A DNA stretch of 7,463 bases from Planctomycetota bacterium (GCA_025356915.1 JANXQG010000671.1:1-7463), one strand, 5' to 3'. Counted from the stretch's first letter, positions 1 through 6,761 are shown. The notes: generated by a model not told the origin, from the sequence alone. Numbers and translations are program-made.

Positions 1-300
1 CCGCTGGATGCCCTGGCGCGGATGGTGCTGGCAGATCCGATGGTCGGACCTGCGACAGACCGTGCCGACTATGTATGTCGCGAGATTCACCGCTTCGGTG
101 CGGAAGCGGTCATTATTTCGCGCATCCCGGGGGCGAGCCACTGTGCCTTGGAAGGCCAGATGATCGCCGACGCCGTGCGCAAACAATTCGACATTCCGAC
201 ACTCGAGATCGAGGTGCCGCCGATTGCCGATGCCATCGAGCCTGGCCTACGCACGCGGTTGGAAGCACTCGTCGAGACCGCAAGGAGCCGACAACGATGA
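1..300 (+). CDS. 2-hydroxyacyl-CoA dehydratase family subunit, C-terminal part (5' end outside the window)
   Basis: An open frame enters from the left edge and ends at TGA 298-300, leaving 99 codons. The sequence has the look of the C-terminal Rossmann-like domain of the HgdB/FldB/BcrB-C family: an alternating beta strand and loop (GAEAVIISRIPGASHC), then a helix (EGQMIADAVRKQF), then a strand (IPTLEIEV) and a terminal helix. The Cys in SHCALEG sits where these proteins usually carry a conserved Cys after the strand. Family members hold a [4Fe-4S] cluster and eliminate water from 2-hydroxyacyl-CoA, or reduce benzoyl-CoA, through a ketyl radical. The stop overlaps the start of an activase (ATGA), the expected partner, which strongly supports the family call. 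Substrate cannot be inferred because the active-site half is outside the window. An alternative is a benzoyl-CoA reductase-like subunit. Confidence 0.75.
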   Translation, partial: PLDALARMVLADPMVGPATDRADYVCREIHRFGAEAVIISRIPGASHCALEGQMIADAVRKQFDIPTLEIEVPPIADAIEPGLRTRLEALVETARSRQR

Positions 301-1070
301 TTTGTGCTGGAATTGACGCAGGTTCCAGAACCATCAAGGTGGTGCTGTTGGACGCCGATACACTGGAGATCCTGGCGACTGGATTGGACAACCAGGGCGT
401 GGAGCAAGACGCCCTGACCCAGCAACTCTTGGACAAATTGCTGGCCGAGCGGGGGCTTCGCCGCGACGACATTCGACACACTGTCGCCACGGGCTACGGT
501 CGTCGCCTTATACAGTTCGCCGATGAGACGATCACCGAGATTACCTGCCAGGCCTGGGGCATCCGCCATCTTGTTACGGATGCGGCTACAATCATCGACA
601 TCGGCGGGCAGGACAGCAAGCTGCTACGATTGAACCCCGACGGCAGCGTGCGGGATTTTGTCATGAACGATCGCTGTGCCGCGGGAACCGGGCGGTTCTT
701 GGAAATGCTCGCCACGCAACTCACCGTGCGGCTTGCCTGCCTGGGAGAGTTGGCCCGCCAAAGCTGTAATCCCGCGATCATCAGCAGCATGTGCGTGGTG
801 TTTGCGGAAACAGAGATTGTCGGGCTGTTGGCCACGGGCACTCCGCCGTCCGATATTGTGGCCGGAGTACAGGCCTCAATGGCTGCCCGAGTGGGGGCAA
901 TGGCCGGGCGGAGTGTGGACTCGCCGGTGGTGTTTACTGGCGGAGTAGCCCTAGTTCCAGGAATGGATGCCGCACTGGCATCCACATTAGGAAAGCCGGT
1001 GAGCGTGGCCCCGGACCCGCAAATGACGGGTGCCCTGGGTGCCGCAGTACTCGCTACACGGAAGTCGTGA
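297..1070 (+). CDS. Acyl-CoA dehydratase activase (HgdC/BadF-BcrA ATPase family)
   Basis: This 257-residue protein belongs to the ASKHA-fold activases that form a homodimer bridged by one [4Fe-4S] cluster and couple ATP hydrolysis to one-electron transfer into a 2-hydroxyacyl-CoA dehydratase. Motifs in order are phosphate-1 GIDAGSRTIK (5-14), TGYGR (65-69), phosphate-2 DIGGQDSK (101-108), cluster motif NDRCAAGTGRFLE with Cys127, second cluster motif SMCVVFAETE with Cys166, and the adenosine-site motif FTGGVALVPGM (214-224). Cys127 and Cys166 fall at the same numbers I recall for Acidaminococcus fermentans HgdC, and the length matches single-domain activases (about 260). The frame is open further upstream, but ATG 297 is chosen because AAGGAG (282-287) lies 9 nt before it, the protein then begins at the family N-terminus, and ATGA overlap implies translational coupling with the dehydratase subunit. 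Further Cys residues (3, 84, 148, 157) are not family ligands as far as I know. It looks intact. Confidence 0.93.
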   Translation: MICAGIDAGSRTIKVVLLDADTLEILATGLDNQGVEQDALTQQLLDKLLAERGLRRDDIRHTVATGYGRRLIQFADETITEITCQAWGIRHLVTDAATIIDIGGQDSKLLRLNPDGSVRDFVMNDRCAAGTGRFLEMLATQLTVRLACLGELARQSCNPAIISSMCVVFAETEIVGLLATGTPPSDIVAGVQASMAARVGAMAGRSVDSPVVFTGGVALVPGMDAALASTLGKPVSVAPDPQMTGALGAAVLATRKS

Positions 1071-1115
1071 TACGGGAAACACTCGCGAACTCGCGACAAT
1101 CTACAGGAACTGAAC

Positions 1116-1144
1116 TGGACTGGATCGGTTAGAACTGATATAAT
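1116..1144 (+). promoter_or_regulatory. Candidate sigma70-type promoter for the metal cassette
   Basis: TGGACT (1116-1121, 4 of 6 to TTGACA) is followed after exactly 17 bp by a perfect TATAAT (1139-1144). TG at 1136-1137 adds an extended -10 (TGATATAAT). The predicted transcript start is near 1151, giving a leader of about 135 nt before the first cassette gene at 1286. The leader holds a small dyad (TGTTCAAGAACA, 1171-1182) and the hairpin repeat at 1205-1246, either of which could affect expression. Upstream, ACTCGCGA occurs twice in tandem (1081-1096) and AACTG three times (1108, 1113, 1133), so an operator could lie here, but I recognise none. The call rests on sequence match only. Confidence 0.5.
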
Positions 1145-1204
1145 CGGGTGTTAAAGCGGACCTAAGTACCTGTTCAAGAACAACTCCGTGATTTGGTCCA
1201 AGCT

Positions 1205-1246
1205 GCCCTCACCCCCTGCCCCTCTCCCGCGTACGGGAGAGGGGAG
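1205..1246 (+). repeat. 42-bp hairpin repeat, copy 1
   Basis: The core is an 11-bp perfect stem, CCCCTCTCCCG (1219-1229) and CGGGAGAGGGG (1234-1244), closed by the four-base loop CGTA. A pyrimidine-rich lead of 14 bases (1205-1218) precedes it. The reverse complement of 7320-7361 matches this unit at 39 of 42 positions, so it is a dispersed element rather than a private terminator. It resembles the CCCTCACCCC / CCCTCTCCC palindromes scattered between genes in many GC-rich bacteria. It lies between the candidate promoter and the first cassette gene and has no run of T after the stem, so it is a poor intrinsic terminator. It could still stabilise or attenuate the leader RNA. Confidence 0.8.
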
Positions 1247-1285
1247 TTGTTTGCAGACAGCCACTAAGTGTCAAAGAGGAAATAC

Positions 1286-1687
1286 ATGGCCGGGTTGTGG
1301 CGAATCGTGATCACCGTGGCATTTGCCACCCATCTTCTGGTGGGTTGTTGCGCACATCACGCCCACGCCTGTGAAGCTGCAACTCATTCTGACCAAGAAT
1401 ATCCCGCGACTCCTGGAGATTGCTCCGGTGACCGCGACAGCCCTTCGGATCATGGTCAGCATGGGAAACAGGATTGCCAGGGAAGCATTTGTTCCTTTGT
1501 TCTTCCAAGCCAATCGACCGACGGCTCTGTTTCATGCGGGCGGCCGTTGTTGCATGGGTTCTACCTACCCCCGCTCGATGCCCTGCCTTCTCAAGCGGGT
1601 AGTTCCCGCAGGCAGTGCTTCTCGCCACCGGACCACTTCTTACTGCCAGTTCGCCTCCATCTCGCCAAACAAGTCTTGTTGATTTGA
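1286..1687 (+). CDS. Small secreted Cys/His-rich protein of the metal efflux cassette (unrecognised family)
   Basis: The product has 133 residues and I do not recognise a named domain. ATG 1286 is chosen over an upstream in-frame GTG (1268) because AGAGGA (1275-1280) lies 5 nt before it. The N-terminus has a hydrophobic stretch (about 4-20) ending in LVGC (18-21), a good lipobox, so a lipoprotein is possible. Ordinary secretion cannot be excluded. Directly after it comes CCAHHAHAC (21-29), then an acidic, His-containing linker (HSDQE, SDHGQHG) and the motif CQGSICSFV. In total there are 8 Cys and 10 His, concentrated in the first half, while the C-terminal part is Pro/Leu-rich and low in Cys. 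I have seen similar small proteins (GCCxHHAHxC, then CxxxxCxF) ahead of CusA/CzcA-type genes in Planctomycetota, but this is from memory. The likely role is extracytoplasmic metal binding, inferred from composition and position. Confidence 0.7.
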   Translation: MAGLWRIVITVAFATHLLVGCCAHHAHACEAATHSDQEYPATPGDCSGDRDSPSDHGQHGKQDCQGSICSFVLPSQSTDGSVSCGRPLLHGFYLPPLDALPSQAGSSRRQCFSPPDHFLLPVRLHLAKQVLLI

Positions 1688-1828
1688 TTGCGCATCCTTG
1701 CTGTTAGTCGCTGTTCCTTCCGATACGGCGCGGCCGACTGAATCTAGGACTGCTCGCGGGCAAGAAGGTTTCTTCGCTTTCGCGCAACCCAGCTTTTCGC
1801 TACGAAAACCCCGTTTGAATAACTTCTT

Positions 1829-1847
1829 GCATAGTCCAAGACTATGC
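1829..1847. promoter_or_regulatory. Perfect 8-bp dyad upstream of the adaptor gene, possible operator
   Basis: GCATAGTC (1829-1836) and its exact reverse complement GACTATGC (1840-1847) are separated by CAA. The 19-bp element lies 18 nt before the ATG at 1866, inside the 178-bp gap after the first cassette gene. There is no T-run after it, so it is not an intrinsic terminator. A weak TTGAAT (1815-1820) lies 19 bp before GACTAT (1840-1845). A long spacer like this with a central dyad would suit a MerR-type metal sensor, but the -10 match is only 3 of 6. It could instead be an RNA hairpin near the ribosome site. Confidence 0.4.
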
Positions 1848-1865
1848 CTTGGCACGGTGAAACCT

Positions 1866-3266
1866 ATGGCTCGGATCAAACAATTTGTAAACGTATTGGG
1901 TCTGTTGACGGTCGTGGCCCTGTTGGTGGCCATCGTGATGGCCTTCAAAAAGGATTGGCGAGTGGCGGCCGCAGACTTTGTCGCTCGTAGTCTGGGTACC
2001 AATAGTGTTGCGGCGTCTGTCGATCCTCATGCTGGACACCAGCCCCAGCAGGCAACTGCTGAGGGCGAGGAAAGGATCGTCTTGACAGAGCAGGGCCGCT
2101 GGAGCGCGGGCATTGAATTGGGTCATGCCGAGCGCAAGCCCTACGAGCGAGCGGTCACCTTTCCGGGTATCGTCCGCACTCGTCCGGGTCGGTCGATTGT
2201 GAAAGTTCCCGCGCCGTTGACGGGCATTGTGACCCGCGTACACAGGGAGCGGGGCGAGGCCGTCGTTCCCGGCCAGCCGCTCTTCGATATCGTCTTGACG
2301 CATGAGGAATTGATCAAAGATCAGGCCGAGTTCCTGGCCGCCTTGCAGAAAGCCAAAGTCCTCGAGGAGGAGATCGGGCGAATGCGATCGATCTCCGAGG
2401 GTATCATGCCCCGCAAGGAACTGCTCAACCGAGAATATGAATTTCGGCAACTGCAAGCAGAACTGGACACCTTCCGTCAGGTGCTGCAATTGCACCGGTT
2501 GCCGGCCGAGCAGGTTGCCAATATCGAGCGGAATCGGAAGCTGGTGGAATCCCTCACGGTTTATGCACCTGAGGCTTCGCCAGACCATGTATGCCGCACG
2601 GCACCCGATCTGCTGCAAATTCAGGAAGTAGCCGTGGAGAAGGGACAACAGGTTACGGTGGGTGAACCAATGTGCATCCTCGCCGACCATTGCGAGCTTC
2701 AGATCGAGGGGAGCGCGTTCGAGGACGAAGCCAAGGTGCTGCACGAGGCGGTGCAAGGCGACCGACCGGTGGCCGCCGTGTTTGAGACGGAAGATGGCGG
2801 AAAGAAGCAGGTGCGCAGCGTACCTGGCTTGCGAGTGGTCTGGGTGGACGACCGGGTTGACCAGGAATCGCGGACGGTGCGGTTCGGTGTCCGATTGCCC
2901 AACGAGGGCTTGGTCTACGATAAGACCGAAGGCCAGCGACGGTTCATCGCGCGGCAATTCAAGCCCGGCCAGCGATGCAAGCTGCAAGTCTCCGTGGAAA
3001 CCCTGAAGAACTGCCTGGTCCTGCCGCTGACCGCAGTGACCGAGGACCGCGTGCAGAGCTGCGTGTTCGTCCAGAGTGGCGACACCTTCGCACTGAAAGT
3101 AGTCAAGGTCCGCTATCGTGGGCCTACGGAGGTTGTCGTGGAAGACTCGGCCACCGGCATCACTCCACACGACGTGCTGGTGGTCAAGGGAGCCGGTCAG
3201 TTACTGGCAGCGATTCGCAGTGGCGGGGCACTCCAGTCAACGTGCGATTGCGGCCAACAACACTAA
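1866..3266 (+). CDS. RND efflux periplasmic adaptor subunit (membrane fusion protein, CusB/CzcB-like)
   Basis: This 466-residue protein links an inner-membrane RND pump to an outer-membrane channel in heavy-metal export. One N-terminal membrane anchor (about 8-26) is followed by a periplasmic linker holding DPHAGH (53-58). The first lipoyl half is about 98-145 (TFPGIVRTRPG, VPAPLTGIVTRV, RGEAVVPGQPLFDI). A helical hairpin of about 90 residues (about 146-235) begins HEELIKDQAEFLAAL. The second lipoyl half contains VEKGQQVTVGEPM, a beta-barrel contains DQESRTVRFGVRLP and FKPGQRCKLQV, and the membrane-proximal domain runs LPLTAVTEDRVQSCVFV. The frame is open back to 1698, but those residues look like translated non-coding sequence and the anchor fits a start at ATG 1866, with a weak GGTGA 6 nt upstream (1856-1860). 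The protein ends in STCDCGQQH, an odd CxC-His tail. I see no CusB-like N-terminal methionine cluster, so the metal is open. Confidence 0.9.
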   Translation: MARIKQFVNVLGLLTVVALLVAIVMAFKKDWRVAAADFVARSLGTNSVAASVDPHAGHQPQQATAEGEERIVLTEQGRWSAGIELGHAERKPYERAVTFPGIVRTRPGRSIVKVPAPLTGIVTRVHRERGEAVVPGQPLFDIVLTHEELIKDQAEFLAALQKAKVLEEEIGRMRSISEGIMPRKELLNREYEFRQLQAELDTFRQVLQLHRLPAEQVANIERNRKLVESLTVYAPEASPDHVCRTAPDLLQIQEVAVEKGQQVTVGEPMCILADHCELQIEGSAFEDEAKVLHEAVQGDRPVAAVFETEDGGKKQVRSVPGLRVVWVDDRVDQESRTVRFGVRLPNEGLVYDKTEGQRRFIARQFKPGQRCKLQVSVETLKNCLVLPLTAVTEDRVQSCVFVQSGDTFALKVVKVRYRGPTEVVVEDSATGITPHDVLVVKGAGQLLAAIRSGGALQSTCDCGQQH

Positions 3267-3275
3267 CGAGAATCT

Positions 3276-3393
3276 AGGAGTTAGAAGTTAGGAGTTGGAA
3301 GGACAAAGGGAGAAGCGAGAAGCGAGGGGCAGCCGCTCACGGAACATCTGCCGCTCCGTTATTCTAACTTCTCACTCCTTACTTCTCACTCCT
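3276..3393. repeat. Long imperfect inverted repeat between adaptor and pump genes
   Basis: The left arm 3276-3301 (AGGAGTTAGAAGTTAGGAGT...) matches the reverse complement of 3368-3393 at 22 of 26 positions. An inner pair, GAGGGGCAG (3324-3332) and CTGCCGCTC (3348-3356), pairs at 8 of 9 positions around a 15-nt loop. The arms are themselves tandem: AGGAGTT recurs with a period of about 14, and AGAAGCG occurs twice at 3311-3324. The element fills nearly all of the 136-bp gap. Its right arm ends 9 bp before the pump's ATG, which has no visible ribosome site. It resembles dispersed palindromes made of GGAGTTAGAAGTTA units that I associate with planctomycete intergenic DNA, although no second copy lies in this window. 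In mRNA it could fold and set the ratio of adaptor to pump. Confidence 0.75.
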
Positions 3394-3402
3394 TTCACGA
3401 CC

Positions 3403-6400
3403 ATGTTCAATGCAATTATTCGATTTTCGCTGCAACATCGCCTGCTGGTCTTTGTCGGCGCGCTGTTGCTGTTGGGAATTGGCACGTACCAGGCATCGCA
3501 ACTTCCCATCGACGTGCTTCCCGATCTGAACCGGCCCCGGGTGACGATCATGACCGAAGCGCTAGGGATGGCGGCCGAAGAGGTCGAGATGCGCGTCACC
3601 ACACCGCTGGAAACCGTACTCAACGGCGCGACCGGGGTGCTTGCGGTCCGCGGCAATTCGACCGTTGGGCTATCGATCATCACGGTCGAGTTCGATTGGG
3701 GCACCAATGTTTACGCGGCGCGACAGATCGTAGGCGAGAAACTGACGCTGGCCGCCCACCGCCTGCCCGAGGAGGTCAAGCCGCAAATGGCCCCCATCTC
3801 TTCGGTCATGGGGCAGATTATGATCCTGGGGCTCTGGAGCGAACAGGAGCAGCCCTCGCCACGCGAACTGCGCACCATTGCCGATTGGGAGATCCGCAAG
3901 CAACTGCTGGCGGTCAGTGGAGTTGCCGAGGTGTTCGTGATGGGTGGCGAGCGGGCGCAATACCATGCCCTGGTTCGTTCCGATGATCTTGTGAAATATG
4001 GCGTAACGCTCTGCGAGGTCGAAAAGGCATTGGGTGAGAGCAGCCAGAACGTGACCGGGGGCTACCTCACCAATCAGGGAGCCGAGGAGTTCCTGGTCCG
4101 CTCCATAGGGCAGGTTACCGACGTCAAGGACCTGGAAAACCTGGTCGTCAAAGCCCGCACACCGAACAGCGTGCTCCTGAAACACGTAGCGGATGTACGG
4201 GAGGCATTTCAGGTCAAACGCGGCGACAGCGCCGCCTATGTCCGTGGTGAGGACGGCAAATACTCTGGCGGCCCGGCCGTCATTCTGACCGTCGAGAAAC
4301 AGCCGGATAAAGACTCGCGAAAACTGACCGAAGACATCCACAAAAACCTCCACGAACTGGAAACGTCGCTCAAGACCCGTTATCCGGGCCTGCGGATCGA
4401 ATCGCTCTACGAACAGCGAAACTACATCAACCTGGCCATCGACAACGTGGTCGAGGCCCTGTGGGTCGGTGGTCTGCTGGTGGTGGTCGTCCTGGCCGTG
4501 TTCTTAATGAATATCCGCACGACATGCATCACGCTGCTGGCCATTCCCCTGTCGCTCGTGATGACCGCTCTGGTGTTCGCCTGGTTCGGTCTGTCGATCA
4601 ACACGATGACGCTTGGCGGGCTGGCGGTGGCCATCGGTGAGTTGGTGGATGACGCGATCGTGGACGTGGAAAACATTTTCCGCCGCCTGCGCGATAACCG
4701 CAGGCAAGGCAGCCCCCGGTCTGCAATTCGCGTGGTCTATGATGCCAGTCGCGAGATCCGCAACTCGGTGGTATTCAGCACATTCATCGTTGTACTCGTT
4801 TTCTTTCCGCTGTTCTGGCTGAGCGGCATGGAGGGGCGGCTCTTCACGCCGCTGGGGATTGCCTACATTGTCTCGATCCTCTGTTCCCTCTTCGTGTCGC
4901 TGACCGTTACGCCCGTGCTAGCCTTTTGGCTGCTGCCTCGTATCTCGGCCATTGCCTCTGGCCGCGATAGTCTCGTGCTGCGCGGACTGAAAGGCGCGGC
5001 CGGCATGGCCATCCGCCTTAGCCTCGCCTTCCCTCGCACGGTACTCGTGACGGCCGCGTTGGCCGCCCTGGTGGCCGGATGCACCTTCTTCTGCCTCAAA
5101 CGCGACTTCACACCTCCATTCAATGAAGGCGCGTTGCAGTTGAACATCAATCTACTGCCCGGCAAATCGCTGGAAAGTTCCGTGGCCGTGGCTCGAGCCC
5201 TCGAACAACGCTTGCAGCAGGTGGACGGGGTGCAAACGATTATCCGCAAAACAGGTCGGGCCGAGTTGGACGAGCACGCCGTGCCCGTCAATACCACCGA
5301 GTTCATACTCACCCTTTCCCGCAGCCGTTGGCGCGAGCAGCCACGGATTGTTGACGAGGTGAAGGCACTCATCGACAAGAAGAACTTACCTGGCACCGCA
5401 GCCTTCTGCGACCAACCCTTGCAGCACCTATTGGCTCACCTCCGTACCGGTTCCAATGCGCAAATTGCCGTCAAGCTCAAGGGTGACGACCTGGTCGATC
5501 TCCGCGCCCGCGCCAAGCAGATCGAGACCGCGATTCAGGACCTTCCGGGCGTGGGCAACCTTCGCACGGAGCCTATTCAGGCCGATGTGCCGCAACTTCG
5601 GATCGAGTTGGACCGCGAGCGACTGAAGACTTACGGACTTACCCCGCGTGCGGTCAACGAACTGATCGAGACCGCCATGCGGGGACGCGTGGTGGCCGAG
5701 ATGATGAAAACCGTCTCCCAGGGAGTGGCAAGGCAGCGGTTCTACGAGGTTGTGCTGCAACTGGACCCTTCTCAGCGCGAGGATCTCGAGGCGCTCCGGC
5801 GGCTGGCGATCCCGTTGCCCAGCGGCGGCGCCGTGCCCCTGAGACAGATCGCCACCATCAACCCGAATGCCCGGGGGCCGAACCAGATCGACCACGAAGC
5901 TGGTCGGCGACAGGTCATCGTGCAGAGCAATCCCCAGAAACGCAGCGTGGTCGAAGTCAAGCAAGAGATCGAACGGGCCTTGCAACCGATCTGGTCTCAA
6001 CTTGAAGCAGGCGGCTACGAGCTTGCGCTCGAAGGCCTGTTCAAAAGTGAAGAAGAGGCCTCGCGGAAGATCGCCATCTTATCGGGCGTTTCGCTGCTGG
6101 GCATTTTCCTCGTGCTCTACACGATGTTCGGCTCCGCGAACCTCTCGCTGCAAGTCATGTCTGCACTGCCCATGGCGCTCATCGGTGCCGTGGTAGCGAT
6201 GGTCGTGACCGGCCAGGATCGGACGATTCCCACCCTGGTGGGATTGATCTCGTTATGCGGCATTGCCTCGCGCAACGGCATCCTGCTTTTGGATCACTAC
6301 CTCCACCTGGTCAAGCACGAAGGTGAGACATGGTCCCAGCAGATGCTCGTGCGCGCCGGTCAGGAACGCGTGGCACCGGTGATGATGACTGCACTTACGG

Positions 6401-6657
6401 CGGCCTTGGGCCTAGTGCCGCTGGCCCTGGCGGCAGGCCAGCCTGGCAAGGAACTGCTTTACCCAATTGCCACCGTGGTGATCGGCGGGCTAGGTACTTC
6501 TACGCTGCTGGAGTTCTTCGTTCGCCCCGCGTTGTTCTGGACCTTTGGACGCAAAGCGGCCGAGAAAGTAGTCTCGCAGACGCGATCGGAATCTGCCGCC
6601 TTGAGCGAGGCGGAAGAAGCGGACAGTTGTGATTCGGCAGAAACCCATTCCCATTAG
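3403..6657 (+). CDS. Heavy-metal efflux RND transporter permease (CusA/CzcA family)
   Basis: This 1084-residue inner-membrane proton/metal antiporter is the pump of a tripartite exporter. ATG 3403 opens with MFNAIIRFSLQHRLLVF, the usual RND start. The longer open frame upstream only translates the inverted repeat. TM1 spans about 11-31. The first porter half includes LPIDVLPDLNRPRVTIMTE. TM2-6 span about 344-517, TM7 about 546-563, the second porter half follows, and TM8-12 span about 887-1046. The TM4 proton-relay motif is AIGELVDDAIVDVEN (410-424), with Asp416/Asp417 where CusA and CzcA carry their essential Asp. TM10 reads GIASRNGILLLDHYL. Compared from memory with E. coli CusA, the copper-binding Met573 position appears to be His679 (AHLRTG) and the Met672 region has no Met, so a Cu/Ag label is not justified. 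The tail of about 38 residues is acidic and ends ETHSH, and its last 18 codons are duplicated downstream. No Shine-Dalgarno is visible. Confidence 0.95.
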   Translation: MFNAIIRFSLQHRLLVFVGALLLLGIGTYQASQLPIDVLPDLNRPRVTIMTEALGMAAEEVEMRVTTPLETVLNGATGVLAVRGNSTVGLSIITVEFDWGTNVYAARQIVGEKLTLAAHRLPEEVKPQMAPISSVMGQIMILGLWSEQEQPSPRELRTIADWEIRKQLLAVSGVAEVFVMGGERAQYHALVRSDDLVKYGVTLCEVEKALGESSQNVTGGYLTNQGAEEFLVRSIGQVTDVKDLENLVVKARTPNSVLLKHVADVREAFQVKRGDSAAYVRGEDGKYSGGPAVILTVEKQPDKDSRKLTEDIHKNLHELETSLKTRYPGLRIESLYEQRNYINLAIDNVVEALWVGGLLVVVVLAVFLMNIRTTCITLLAIPLSLVMTALVFAWFGLSINTMTLGGLAVAIGELVDDAIVDVENIFRRLRDNRRQGSPRSAIRVVYDASREIRNSVVFSTFIVVLVFFPLFWLSGMEGRLFTPLGIAYIVSILCSLFVSLTVTPVLAFWLLPRISAIASGRDSLVLRGLKGAAGMAIRLSLAFPRTVLVTAALAALVAGCTFFCLKRDFTPPFNEGALQLNINLLPGKSLESSVAVARALEQRLQQVDGVQTIIRKTGRAELDEHAVPVNTTEFILTLSRSRWREQPRIVDEVKALIDKKNLPGTAAFCDQPLQHLLAHLRTGSNAQIAVKLKGDDLVDLRARAKQIETAIQDLPGVGNLRTEPIQADVPQLRIELDRERLKTYGLTPRAVNELIETAMRGRVVAEMMKTVSQGVARQRFYEVVLQLDPSQREDLEALRRLAIPLPSGGAVPLRQIATINPNARGPNQIDHEAGRRQVIVQSNPQKRSVVEVKQEIERALQPIWSQLEAGGYELALEGLFKSEEEASRKIAILSGVSLLGIFLVLYTMFGSANLSLQVMSALPMALIGAVVAMVVTGQDRTIPTLVGLISLCGIASRNGILLLDHYLHLVKHEGETWSQQMLVRAGQERVAPVMMTALTAALGLVPLALAAGQPGKELLYPIATVVIGGLGTSTLLEFFVRPALFWTFGRKAAEKVVSQTRSESAALSEAEEADSCDSAETHSH

Positions 6658-6761
6658 AACAAGGAGCTTTACGATGTATTCTTGAGCGAGGCGGAAGACG
6701 CGGACAGTTGTGATTCGGTAGAAATTCATTCCCATTAGAACAAGGAGATTTACGATGCATT
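6600..6761 (+). repeat. 81-bp tandem duplication across the pump-lipoprotein junction
   Basis: Two head-to-tail copies, 6600-6680 and 6681-6761, match at 75 of 81 positions. Each unit holds the last 18 codons of the pump, the TAG stop, a ribosome site AAGGAG and an ATG. In copy 1 the tail (LSEAEEADSCDSAETHSH) is the real C-terminus, and its ATG (6674) opens a dead frame of three codons, ATG TAT TCT TGA. In copy 2 the tail equivalent is untranslated (it would read LSEAEDADSCDSVEIHSH, in the pump's frame because 81 is divisible by 3), and its AAGGAG (6742-6747) and ATG 6755 start the lipoprotein. Substitutions in the tail part are mostly amino-acid changing, as expected once copy 2 lost coding function. 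CCGCCT/AGGCGG (6596-6613) forms a hairpin at the left boundary. Confidence 0.95.

Noticed and set aside
1219..1244. Hairpin as a rho-independent terminator of the dehydratase/activase genes
   Set aside because: There is no T-run after the stem, a near-identical copy exists elsewhere in the opposite orientation, and it lies downstream of the candidate cassette promoter.
1698..1865. In-frame N-terminal extension of the adaptor
   Set aside because: The residues read like translated intergenic DNA and include the dyad at 1829-1847. The membrane anchor directly follows the ATG at 1866.
1842..3170. A 442-codon open frame on the minus strand opposite the adaptor gene
   Set aside because: It lies entirely antisense to a clearly recognisable adaptor protein, has no protein-like domains, and is explained by codon bias of the real gene.
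3295..3402. In-frame N-terminal extension of the RND pump
   Set aside because: It only translates the inverted repeat. RND pumps of this family start at the equivalent of MFNAIIRFSL.
3670..4353. A 227-codon minus-strand frame opposite the pump gene
   Set aside because: It is a shadow of the RND coding sequence, with no ribosome site and no recognisable motif.
6674..6685. ATG TAT TCT TGA mini-frame as a deliberate leader peptide
   Set aside because: It is fully explained as the copy-1 remnant of the 81-bp duplication. A regulatory role is possible but not supported by sequence alone.
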